DNA from: Desulfobacteraceae bacterium
Lineage (GTDB): Bacteria > Desulfobacterota > Desulfobacteria > Desulfobacterales > Desulfobacteraceae
Assembly: GCA_022712835.1 (NCBI GenBank)
Contig: JAFLJU010000125.1
Span: 1-13,841, forward strand
Direction: 5' to 3'
Length of the DNA stretch: 13,841 nt
The notes below the pieces were generated by a model that did not search any database, was not told the origin of the DNA, and worked only from the letters and a program-made list of their open reading frames with translations. Positions 6,118-13,841 of the stretch are shown here, piece by piece. The translations under genes and the position numbers were made by a program. Each line of letters opens with the position of its first letter. Positions within the stretch are counted from its first letter, which is position 1.

Positions 6118-7789
6118 AAAAGACAAAAACATCCACATAAAAGCCAGTCTTGGCCCCATAATGCACGCCCGAAAAACACTGACGGGCCTAGCGACGTACC
6201 TAGTGGCGAGCCTGCTCTTTCTGGGCCTTACCGGATGTGGCCAGGGGCTTCCAGATGATGTAAAACAAAAGGCCAAGGCTGTTCCCCATGCCATTGAAGC
6301 GGCCCAGGAGAATATTGAAAAAGCCCAAAAACAATTTGCAACCCTCAAAAAATCTGGAAAATTCAAACCCGTTGCAATCTATGCCCAAAGGGAAAACTGG
6401 GATCAGCTGTTTGCCAAGGCAAATCAGGAACTGACCCGGGCCCGTGACCTCAATAAAAACGAACTGGTCCCATTGGTTAAAAAAAATAACCCGGAAACAG
6501 CGGCACGGGTAGTAACCCAGACAAATCGGATCAATAAGGTCATCCAGGCAGCGGGCCAACAAGCCAAGGGCCCGACACAAAGATTTTTACGGCTCCGGGA
6601 AGCCATGGAAAACACCGATAAAATCCATTCGAAATCCGAAACCATGGGTCAAAAAATCGCAACCCAGATCCCCCATTTGGAAAACGGTCCCGTAGCAAAG
6701 GCCCGGAATACCTTCCCTGATTCTGTGGGGGCGATTGATGCACGGTTTGCCCCGTTTCTCAAAATCAGTCAGGACACAAAAACCCGTCTCCACCTCATAA
6801 AAAAAGAGTATGCAGCCTACACCGCCAATGGAAATCCTGATTTTGCCTCCTTCATCAACAATGCCGATGGGATTTTTGAGGATTTTAAAACCCTGGAACA
6901 AACAAAACCTGTATTTGAACGGGAACTTGCTCAACTTTACGAGAGTTACACAAAGGTTCTCCAGGACATGAAGGCAGATTTTTATGTCACCATAAAAAGA
7001 GAATCCTGGAACGACAACTCCGACTATTATGATCCCAGATTTGCCACCTTTCAACGAAAGGTCACCCCATCGGTATATGACAGTATAGTTGGAAATGAAC
7101 AGGAGTCGATTGCCACCTTGTCCCCGGGATTCAGCGGACTCCGCTTTTCAAACAAAATCGGGGGCACCTGGGAAAAATTAAATATTAACCCCACCGAACA
7201 ATGGCCGGCACGGAATCACAATGCGGCATCCTTCTATCTTGAAGACGTAAAAGAGGTTTATTACCACAAGTATTTAAAAGAAGAAAACGGGGAGACCTCT
7301 GAAACCGATTGGATCAAGGTAGACCCCTCCTTTTATGAACAAAACCTGGAATTTCTGGGCATGGCGATCCTGTCAAAACCCTATGGGGTCTTTGAACAGG
7401 ACCGCGTGACCCAGGCCACCCCCCCGGGGATGGCCTACGTGGGCAATGACAAATATGGGAAATGGGAAAAAGATAACAGCGGGAACAGCTTCTGGTCCTG
7501 GTACGGTAAGTATGCATTATTTTCCCATCTTTTCTTTTTCCCCCCCTCCTATTTCCACTATGGGGGCTGGAATAGCTGGAACAATGGCTATCGAAACCAA
7601 CAACCCTATTTTGGGAAAACCCAAAATGGAACCCAACGATATGGTACTCGTGGCAGCTTTGTGAAGCAATCCCCCAAATACCAGAGCAGCACTTTTTCAA
7701 AAACAGGCGGTTTTAAATCCCAGTCAGCATCGGTCAGAGGCGGAGGCGCTAAAGTTCGTGGCGGCGGCCCCAAAGCCAAGGGCAAATAA
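6104..7789 (+). CDS. Predicted lipoprotein with coiled-coil region and Gly/aromatic-rich tail
   Basis: This 561-residue protein is of unknown function. After a basic n-region, a hydrophobic stretch (about 28-43) ends in the lipobox LTGC with Cys45, so it should be lipid-anchored in the envelope. Residues about 50-215 are charged, Ala/Lys/Gln-rich and probably coiled coil. The middle (about 300-440) has beta-rich, tyrosine-rich segments such as PSVYDSIVGNE and SFYLEDVKEVYYH. A conserved-looking block (YVGNDKYGKWEKDNSGNSFW, about 445-465) follows. The tail is rich in Trp, Tyr, Asn and Gly and ends in basic RGGG repeats. I chose ATG at 6104 because AAAGGAG lies nine bases upstream; an internal ATG at 6161 would give a shorter signal peptide but has no ribosome-binding site. 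It overlaps the previous gene by 14 bases. Confidence 0.85.
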   Translation: MSSHKKDKNIHIKASLGPIMHARKTLTGLATYLVASLLFLGLTGCGQGLPDDVKQKAKAVPHAIEAAQENIEKAQKQFATLKKSGKFKPVAIYAQRENWDQLFAKANQELTRARDLNKNELVPLVKKNNPETAARVVTQTNRINKVIQAAGQQAKGPTQRFLRLREAMENTDKIHSKSETMGQKIATQIPHLENGPVAKARNTFPDSVGAIDARFAPFLKISQDTKTRLHLIKKEYAAYTANGNPDFASFINNADGIFEDFKTLEQTKPVFERELAQLYESYTKVLQDMKADFYVTIKRESWNDNSDYYDPRFATFQRKVTPSVYDSIVGNEQESIATLSPGFSGLRFSNKIGGTWEKLNINPTEQWPARNHNAASFYLEDVKEVYYHKYLKEENGETSETDWIKVDPSFYEQNLEFLGMAILSKPYGVFEQDRVTQATPPGMAYVGNDKYGKWEKDNSGNSFWSWYGKYALFSHLFFFPPSYFHYGGWNSWNNGYRNQQPYFGKTQNGTQRYGTRGSFVKQSPKYQSSTFSKTGGFKSQSASVRGGGAKVRGGGPKAKGK

Positions 7790-7806
7790 CTTTAAGGAGA
7801 TTACAC

Positions 7807-8697
7807 ATGAATATCACACCCATTCTCACAGGAATCAGCCAGGGATTTGTCTACGCCGTTACCTGCACTTTATTTATATGGTTTGTCAAACAGGTGGATG
7901 ACTGGCGAACCAAAGATTTTGATGATGACCGCCATATTGATGACGGAAATGTGGCCGTGGGGCTGCGGCGGGCAGGACTATACCTTGGCATTGCCATTGC
8001 CCTTACAGGCGCGCTTTCCGGAACCTCTGGCGGTTTTTTCCAAAATCTGATCCAGCTCATCGTGGACGGGCTTATCATCACGGGATTTCTTTTTTCATCC
8101 CGGTTTCTCAACGATTATATCATGATGGGCCACCTGAACAATGATGCTGAATGTATCAAGGAATTCACCCTGGCCGATGGCAGGAAAGTGACGGGTAACA
8201 CCGCCCTTGGCATGGTGGAAGCCAGCATGTACATTGCGACCGGGTTTATCCTCAAGGGCAGCCTCACCGGCGAAGGTGGCACCTTTTTCCAGTCCCTGGT
8301 CAGTGCCGTTCTCTTTTTTATCCTGGGCCAGATTGCCCTGCTGGCATTCGGCTTTATCTATGAATTGATCACCCCCTTTAATGTCAGACAAGAGATCAAA
8401 AAGAACAATCTGGCCGCTGGTATCGGCCTGGGCGGAATACTGATAGCCCTGGGCATCATCCTCATGGGAAGCATCTCCGGCCCCTTTACCGGATGGGCAA
8501 ACGATATTGCAGGATTTTGTATTTATACGGTCTACGGCATGGCAATGCTCTTGATTTTCAGAAGCGTTATTGATCGGATTCTGTTGCCCACCACCACCCT
8601 GGCCATAGAAATAAAAGAGGACCGGAATGTGGCTGCCCTGATCGTGGTGGAAAGTGCCATAGCTGCCGTTGCCGTGATTATTGCCTATTCCATGTAG
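7807..8697 (+). CDS. Multi-spanning membrane protein with duplicated DUF350 (YjfL-type) units
   Basis: This 296-residue inner-membrane protein has about eight hydrophobic helices. It contains four related units, each with an Asn-x-Ala motif at the start of a helix that runs into a Gly/Ser-rich end: Asn48 (GNVAVG), Asn131 (GNTALG), Asn201 (NNLAAG) and Asn274 (RNVAAL). The first three continue to ALSG, SLTG and SISG. Single DUF350 proteins such as E. coli YjfL are about 130 residues and hold two such units, so this is a fused duplication. The function is unknown; DUF350 genes often neighbour PspA-like, ATP-grasp or spermidine synthase genes. A charged loop (about 28-46) and a soluble loop (about 108-130) separate units. 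TAAGGAG lies seven bases before ATG, 17 bases after the lipoprotein gene. Confidence 0.9.
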   Translation: MNITPILTGISQGFVYAVTCTLFIWFVKQVDDWRTKDFDDDRHIDDGNVAVGLRRAGLYLGIAIALTGALSGTSGGFFQNLIQLIVDGLIITGFLFSSRFLNDYIMMGHLNNDAECIKEFTLADGRKVTGNTALGMVEASMYIATGFILKGSLTGEGGTFFQSLVSAVLFFILGQIALLAFGFIYELITPFNVRQEIKKNNLAAGIGLGGILIALGIILMGSISGPFTGWANDIAGFCIYTVYGMAMLLIFRSVIDRILLPTTTLAIEIKEDRNVAALIVVESAIAAVAVIIAYSM

Positions 8698-8715
8698 CCC
8701 AGGTGCTTAAAAACG

Positions 8716-10425
8716 ATGACCCTTAAATCCATGCCAAAAAAGCAAAACTCTTTTAATTTTGCTTCGCTGCTGCTTTGCGCTTGCATGTTTGCCAGCGGCG
8801 CCTGCGGAATTATCCTTGAGTATATCCAGGCGAGTCTTGCCTCCATGATCCTTGGCAACGCCTTTGAGCAATGGGCCATGGTCATCGGGCTCATGATGTT
8901 CTGGATGGGATTCGGCAGTCTCATCCAGGCGCAGGTTAAAAAAGCACATCTGGTCTACGCCTTTATCGGCATCGAGATTGCCCTGGCCCTGGCAGGTGGA
9001 TTTTCCCCCACCCTCACCTATTTATTCTATGGATATACCGCCCACTACAGCCTGGTGCTTTACTTTTTTGTCAGCCTCATCGGTATTCTGATCGGGCTTG
9101 AAATCCCGGTGATCATCCGGATCAATAACGATTACAGCGATGAACTGTCCACAAATCTTGGCAAGATTCTGTCCGCCGACTACATCGGCAGCCTGGTGGG
9201 ATCTTTAATTTATGTATATATTCTCCTGCGGTATACCCCCATCACCCAGGCGGCTTTTTTAACCGCTGGCATGAATTTTTCCCTGGCCCTGGTCACCTTT
9301 ATTTATTTCACAAAGAAAAAACTGATCCCCAAAAGTGTTGTCCTCTCTTTAATAATGGGGTTCACCTTGTTTGCCATCATTTACGGATACCTGAACAATC
9401 GGGACTGGCAGGTTACAATCGAACAGCCCCTCTACGATGATCCCATTGTATATAGCAAGACCAGCCAGTACCAGCACATTGTCATTACCCACTTCCCCCC
9501 CCTTGATGAAACCCGCCTCTTTTTGAATGGCAACCTCCAATTGTGCAGCACTGATGAAGCCCGATACCACGAGTCCCTGGTCCACCCGGTCATGTCCCTG
9601 GCCAAGGTAAAATCACGTGTCCTCATTCTGGGAGGGGGAGACGGTTGCGCCCTTCGGGAAGTATTGAAATACAATGGGGTAAAAGAGGTGATGCTGGTGG
9701 ACCTGGACCCGGCCATGACACAATTGGCTGCCACCCACCCCCTTTTAACCCGGATCAACCAGGATGCATTTAAAGATGCCAGAAACACGATATCCACCCT
9801 CAAAGGCGTCACCCCGGGCCGGACCCGACAACTTTACATGGCAACCACAACAAACCGCCAGCAAAATCAGACGCTCCCTTCTCAGACTACCACCCGGCAC
9901 CTGGCCGATGTAAAGGTCATGAATATTGATGCTGACAAGTTTTTAGAACAAATCCCAGGAGGATGGAACGTGATCATCGTGGACATGCCCGATCCTTCCA
10001 CCCCCGAGCTTACCAAGCTCTATTCCCGGGAATTTTATCAAAAGGTCAAACAGCATTTGTCCCAGAACGGGCTCATGGTAGTCCAGTCCACCTCCCCCTA
10101 CCTGGCGAAGGAAAGCTTTTTATGCATCGGCAGGACTCTTACTGCTGCAGGTTTTTCCATCTTGCCCTTCCATGAAAATGTTCCCAGCTTCGGCGACTGG
10201 GGGTGGTACCTGGCCTGGCACCCCGCCATAAACAGAACCAAACTCATGAACCAGATAAACACCCTTAAATTTCCAGCAGACACCCGATTTTTAACCCCGG
10301 AACTGTTCAGAAGCCAATTGGTATTCGGCAAGGGACTCCTTGAAACAAAAAGAGAGGAGATCAACACCATTTTGTACCCGGTTTTACTCACCATTTATAA
10401 CCATGAGTCCTGGTTGCTGGAATAA
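8716..10425 (+). CDS. Membrane-fused spermidine synthase-like aminopropyltransferase
   Basis: This 569-residue protein has about seven membrane helices (residues about 13-226), including a GLEIPVIIRI segment and SADYIGSLVGSLIY. They are followed by a SpeE-like domain (about 235-520). SpeE enzymes transfer the aminopropyl group of decarboxylated SAM to a polyamine. Key motifs are present: YQHIV, NGNLQLCSTDEARYHESLVH (with the substrate-binding Gln and Tyr-His-Glu), the SAM-site GGGDG at 306-310, VDLDP, and DMPDP with the likely catalytic Asp423. A roughly 40-residue Thr/Gln-rich insertion (about 357-398) interrupts the usual stretch before NIDADKFL. No SpeD (SAM decarboxylase) is in the window. 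The substrate may be a membrane-associated amine, but this is inference. The start at 8716 lacks a strong Shine-Dalgarno sequence (AGGTG ten bases upstream), so translation may be coupled to the previous gene. Confidence 0.92.
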   Translation: MTLKSMPKKQNSFNFASLLLCACMFASGACGIILEYIQASLASMILGNAFEQWAMVIGLMMFWMGFGSLIQAQVKKAHLVYAFIGIEIALALAGGFSPTLTYLFYGYTAHYSLVLYFFVSLIGILIGLEIPVIIRINNDYSDELSTNLGKILSADYIGSLVGSLIYVYILLRYTPITQAAFLTAGMNFSLALVTFIYFTKKKLIPKSVVLSLIMGFTLFAIIYGYLNNRDWQVTIEQPLYDDPIVYSKTSQYQHIVITHFPPLDETRLFLNGNLQLCSTDEARYHESLVHPVMSLAKVKSRVLILGGGDGCALREVLKYNGVKEVMLVDLDPAMTQLAATHPLLTRINQDAFKDARNTISTLKGVTPGRTRQLYMATTTNRQQNQTLPSQTTTRHLADVKVMNIDADKFLEQIPGGWNVIIVDMPDPSTPELTKLYSREFYQKVKQHLSQNGLMVVQSTSPYLAKESFLCIGRTLTAAGFSILPFHENVPSFGDWGWYLAWHPAINRTKLMNQINTLKFPADTRFLTPELFRSQLVFGKGLLETKREEINTILYPVLLTIYNHESWLLE

Positions 10426-10444
10426 TTGAAAGGAGTAATCTGGC

Positions 10445-13400
10445 GTGAAACAGAAACAAAAACCAAACCTGTCTGAAGATTTTATGGAGACCACCTGCTC
10501 GGTTACCGGGGTTACGATATACAGGAGTCATCAGTGGAGCAATATTTACCTGACCCAGGATTATTCTGTTACCTTTCACCTCATCAATGAAAACATTTTA
10601 AGTAGCTATCCAAAGGGAATCATCAGTTATGAGGGAACCCTGGCGCTGTTCAAAAACTATGACCTGTTTTTAAAAACCCTGGGCCTTGCCCATCAGCCGT
10701 TTATCGAGATTTCCGATTATAGCCAGATCACCAATATCCCCTCCCAAAGAACCCGGGTGAAAGTATTGGCACTATTGTACGAAAAAATGAAACAGGATCT
10801 CTTGAAGGGGCATTTTGTCTACAATGTGCCCAAGCATATCCGATGGATGTACAATATCGGGGCTCGTCTGAAAAGACCCGGCATCCCCATGGAAGCCGTG
10901 GACAACTATACCAGGGCCATTCAAAGGGCACTGGAAATTGGAAGGAGCCGATTAACCCCCTCCTCCCTTCTCAAGCGATTTAGGCACAAATTTTCCTTCA
11001 GACATAAATCCCAAATCCTTGCCGAAGAGATTCTGGATTATATAGGTGCCATCAACTGGGATGAACAAGGAAAACCCATTGAGAATATTCCGGATTCCCA
11101 CCCTTTTAAAGTTGTTTTTGATGCCCTTTCCGTTCTCAAAACTGATATTGACCAGACCTTTAACGAACGTAAAAACATTGAAAAAAAATACAAAAGCCTG
11201 TTTAATCATATTCCGAATCCGGTTCTGGTCTTTGATCAAAAAGACCTCCACATCATGGACTGCAACCAGGCATTTTTAAGTATCTACGGATATACAAAAG
11301 ATGAACTGAGGCAAATGACGCCCCATGACCTGCACCTGGAAGAAGACCTGGAAAAGTTCAATGAGAACATTTTCGAGAAGAGCAACAAACTTGCCCATCG
11401 GTATACCCACATCACCAAAACAGGAAAATCCATTGATGTGGAAATGAGAACCGAAGAGACCGAATACCAGGGAAGAAGGTCCTGGATCAGCAATATCCGG
11501 GATATCACCGACAGCACCAAGATGGAAAATGAGCTCAAAAAACACCGGGATAGCCTGGGTAGCCTGGTGGAACAAAGGACCCGAGCCCTTGAACAGGAAA
11601 TTGCCGAACGCAAACTGACGGAAACAAAATTCAGGACTCTGTTTGAAGCCAGCTCCGATGCAGTTGTACTTCTTGATAAAGCCGTTTTTTTTGATTGCAA
11701 CCAGGCGGCCTTGATCCTATTCGGGTGCCGGAATAAAGAAGAGTTCTGTTCCCTTCATCTCAAGGATTTTTCCCCAGAAACCCAGGAAAACGGCCAAAAT
11801 TCACTTGATTTAGCCAAAGGAAAATTAGAAACCGCGTACGTGGGTGGCAAAGTTAACTTTGAATATATTTTTACCAACGCCAAAACAAAAAACGACTTTT
11901 TCGCAGATGTTTTGATTTCCCCCATGGAGCTGAATGGAAAAACGGTTCTTCAGGCTGTTATTCGAGATATTACCCAGCGAAAACATGCAGAAGAAAACTT
12001 AAGGCACAGCGAGGAGAAATACCGGGGCATCATAGAAAACATGCAGGATGTTTTCTACCGGACAGATATGGACCAGAATCTTACCATGATAAGCCCCTCT
12101 GGCTTACGGCTTATGGGATATTCAAAAGATACCATGATGTTGAATCAAAACATCGGATCCCTGTTCTATGGAAACACCCCCCAGTATACCCGATTTATTG
12201 AGACCTTGACCCAAAAGGGCCAGGTCAGCAATTTTGAACTGGAACTTTTGTCCAAGGACGGCAACCACATCCCCATTATTTCCAGCAGTAAATTTTACAC
12301 CGATGCCAATGGGACCCCCCTGGGTATTGAAGGCACCATTACCAATATCCAGGAACGCAAGGAAGCTGAAGAACAGCTCAAACAGGCCAAATTACAGGCA
12401 GAATCCGCCACCAGAACAAAAAGCGAGTTTCTGGCCAATATGAGCCATGAAATCCGCACCCCCATGAACGGCATCATGGGCATGGTTGAGCTGATCCTGG
12501 AAACCTCTCTTACCCCTGGCCAAAAAAGACTTGCCGCCACCATCAACAAAGAAGCCGGTTCACTCCTGGGAATCATCAACTCCATCCTGGATTTTTCAAA
12601 AATTGAAGCCGGAAAAATGGAGTTGGAGCAAACGGCATTCAATCTCAGGATTCTGTTCGAAGACCTGTCCACTACCTTTGACATCTCGGCCCGGAAAAAG
12701 GGATTGAAATTGATCTCATGTTTACCCCGGCAGACCCCGGAACATTTGGTGGGTGATCCAGGACGTCTTCGCCAGATTCTCATGAACCTTATCGGTAATG
12801 CCATTAAATTTACCCTCATGGGGGAAGTCTCTATTTGGGTAGAAACCATCCAACAGACCAAGGAGCAGATCACCCTAAAATTTTGTGTAAAAGACACGGG
12901 GATCGGTATTCCAGAGGAAAAGCAGGACACGATATTTGAAAGTTTTGCCCAGGCAGACGGATCAACCACCCGGAAATATGGGGGCACTGGTCTTGGCACG
13001 ACCATTTCAAAACAATTGGTCCAAATGATGGACGGAGATATCGGTTTGGAAAGCAAGCCGCTGGTGGGCTCCACCTTCTGGTTTACCGCTCGTTTCCAAC
13101 CGGACCCGACCCAGAAAAGCCTGGGTTATATCCCAGAAGTAAACAACCCGGAAAAGACAAGCCTTCTCAACATCAATCCATCAGACAATCGGGAAAAAAT
13201 ACAGATTTTACTGGTTGAAGACTATCCCACCAACCAGCAATTGGCGATGAAACACTTGACCAGCCAAGGATACCAGGTCACCCTGGCGGTCAACGGTAAG
13301 GAAGCGATTAGCCTGTTCAAAAAACAACGATTTCACCTTGTCCTAATGGACATTCAAATGCCGATAATGGATGGGTACGAAGCCACCCGCCTCATTCGGG

Positions 13401-13841
13401 AGTATGAAAAAAAATCGACCGGGGCATTTGGCCATAACACGGGACTCAAACACAGGCACCGGATCCCAAGGACGCCCATTATTGCAATGACAGCCCATGC
13501 CATAAAAGGATACCGGGAAAAATGTTTGGCAGCAGGTCTGGATGATTTTATGACCAAACCCCTGAAGAAAAAAGAGTTTCTCCATCGGGTCGACTCCCAT
13601 ATTGCCGGAAAGAATGAACCGAATTTTGCCCGGAAATCAGGGGAGACACCGTCCGATAAGGAAAAAGCCCGGCCCACCTTCCCGGGGGAGGCCCCCATTC
13701 ATCTTGATGAAATGCTGGCGGAATTCGACAATGACAAGCCTTTTTTCCTTGAAGTTCTGGAAGAATTCATAAAAAGCGTTGAACAGAAGATTCCAGACAT
13801 GATAGCGGCGGAAAAGAAAAAGCAGTTTCAAGTTCTTGAGG
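10445..13841 (+). CDS. Multi-PAS hybrid sensor histidine kinase with receiver and HPt domains (3' partial)
   Basis: The frame is open from GTG to the window end (1132 complete codons), so the C-terminus is missing. GTG is preceded by AAAGGAG nine bases upstream, 19 bases after the aminopropyltransferase gene. Domain order: an N-terminal domain of unclear family (about 15-165), PAS (about 250-355), a coiled-coil linker, PAS (about 396-507), PAS (about 525-632), the HisKA dimerisation domain with SHEIRTPMNG and His668, an ATPase domain (N box Asn785, DTGIGIP with Asp817, GGTGLG near 846), a receiver (phosphoacceptor Asp969, Lys1038), and the start of an HPt domain (from about 1085). The window ends just before the expected HPt histidine. 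No membrane helix or signal peptide is seen, so it should be a cytosolic phosphorelay sensor. Its signal is unknown. It is probably part of the operon. Confidence 0.94.
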   Translation, partial: MKQKQKPNLSEDFMETTCSVTGVTIYRSHQWSNIYLTQDYSVTFHLINENILSSYPKGIISYEGTLALFKNYDLFLKTLGLAHQPFIEISDYSQITNIPSQRTRVKVLALLYEKMKQDLLKGHFVYNVPKHIRWMYNIGARLKRPGIPMEAVDNYTRAIQRALEIGRSRLTPSSLLKRFRHKFSFRHKSQILAEEILDYIGAINWDEQGKPIENIPDSHPFKVVFDALSVLKTDIDQTFNERKNIEKKYKSLFNHIPNPVLVFDQKDLHIMDCNQAFLSIYGYTKDELRQMTPHDLHLEEDLEKFNENIFEKSNKLAHRYTHITKTGKSIDVEMRTEETEYQGRRSWISNIRDITDSTKMENELKKHRDSLGSLVEQRTRALEQEIAERKLTETKFRTLFEASSDAVVLLDKAVFFDCNQAALILFGCRNKEEFCSLHLKDFSPETQENGQNSLDLAKGKLETAYVGGKVNFEYIFTNAKTKNDFFADVLISPMELNGKTVLQAVIRDITQRKHAEENLRHSEEKYRGIIENMQDVFYRTDMDQNLTMISPSGLRLMGYSKDTMMLNQNIGSLFYGNTPQYTRFIETLTQKGQVSNFELELLSKDGNHIPIISSSKFYTDANGTPLGIEGTITNIQERKEAEEQLKQAKLQAESATRTKSEFLANMSHEIRTPMNGIMGMVELILETSLTPGQKRLAATINKEAGSLLGIINSILDFSKIEAGKMELEQTAFNLRILFEDLSTTFDISARKKGLKLISCLPRQTPEHLVGDPGRLRQILMNLIGNAIKFTLMGEVSIWVETIQQTKEQITLKFCVKDTGIGIPEEKQDTIFESFAQADGSTTRKYGGTGLGTTISKQLVQMMDGDIGLESKPLVGSTFWFTARFQPDPTQKSLGYIPEVNNPEKTSLLNINPSDNREKIQILLVEDYPTNQQLAMKHLTSQGYQVTLAVNGKEAISLFKKQRFHLVLMDIQMPIMDGYEATRLIREYEKKSTGAFGHNTGLKHRHRIPRTPIIAMTAHAIKGYREKCLAAGLDDFMTKPLKKKEFLHRVDSHIAGKNEPNFARKSGETPSDKEKARPTFPGEAPIHLDEMLAEFDNDKPFFLEVLEEFIKSVEQKIPDMIAAEKKKQFQVLE

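Noticed and set aside
12295..13074. Open frame of 259 codons on the minus strand inside the kinase gene
   Set aside because: Antisense to the HisKA and ATPase domains, serine/arginine-rich shadow composition, no family signature.
1..13841. Mobile elements, CRISPR arrays, tRNA or toxin-antitoxin genes
   Set aside because: No transposase or integrase motifs, no regularly spaced direct repeats and no tRNA cloverleaf were seen by reading; composition looks even across the window.

Overview
The window reads as ordinary chromosomal DNA from a Gram-negative, probably anaerobic bacterium. Gene content (a lipoprotein, a membrane-fused aminopropyltransferase, a large hybrid kinase, monofunctional proline dehydrogenase) and the moderate GC content would fit a Desulfobacterota-like lineage. 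That assignment is an inference from overall style and is not proven by any marker here. No tRNA, rRNA, CRISPR array, insertion sequence or attachment site was recognised.

Left part (1-3103): the 3' end of trpB runs rightward into a hairpin that can terminate transcription from both sides. Facing it on the minus strand is a two-gene unit: typA (BipA, a ribosome-associated GTPase), then a monofunctional proline dehydrogenase 33 bases downstream. A 554-base divergent intergenic region (3104-3657) follows. It holds a plausible typA promoter with a long, hairpin-containing leader. It also holds a plausible rightward promoter overlapped by an AT-rich near-palindrome.

Right part (3658-13841): seven closely spaced plus-strand genes look like one operon, most with a good Shine-Dalgarno sequence. 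In order they are: a small membrane-anchored helical protein, a TelA-family protein, an acidic soluble protein of unknown function, a predicted lipoprotein with a glycine/aromatic-rich tail, a membrane protein with duplicated DUF350 units, a polytopic membrane protein fused to a spermidine synthase-like catalytic domain, and a multi-PAS hybrid histidine kinase that runs off the window.

The operon resembles two known kinds of poorly understood envelope-stress locus: the TelA/XpaC pairs of Gram-positives and the DUF350-containing yjf locus of enterobacteria. My reading is a membrane-associated envelope-stress or polyamine-modification system: TelA and the anchored helical protein at the inner face, DUF350 and the aminopropyltransferase in the membrane, the lipoprotein outside, and the kinase as a possible signalling output or input. 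The family assignments of TelA, DUF350, the aminopropyltransferase and the kinase are strong. The shared function is a hypothesis.
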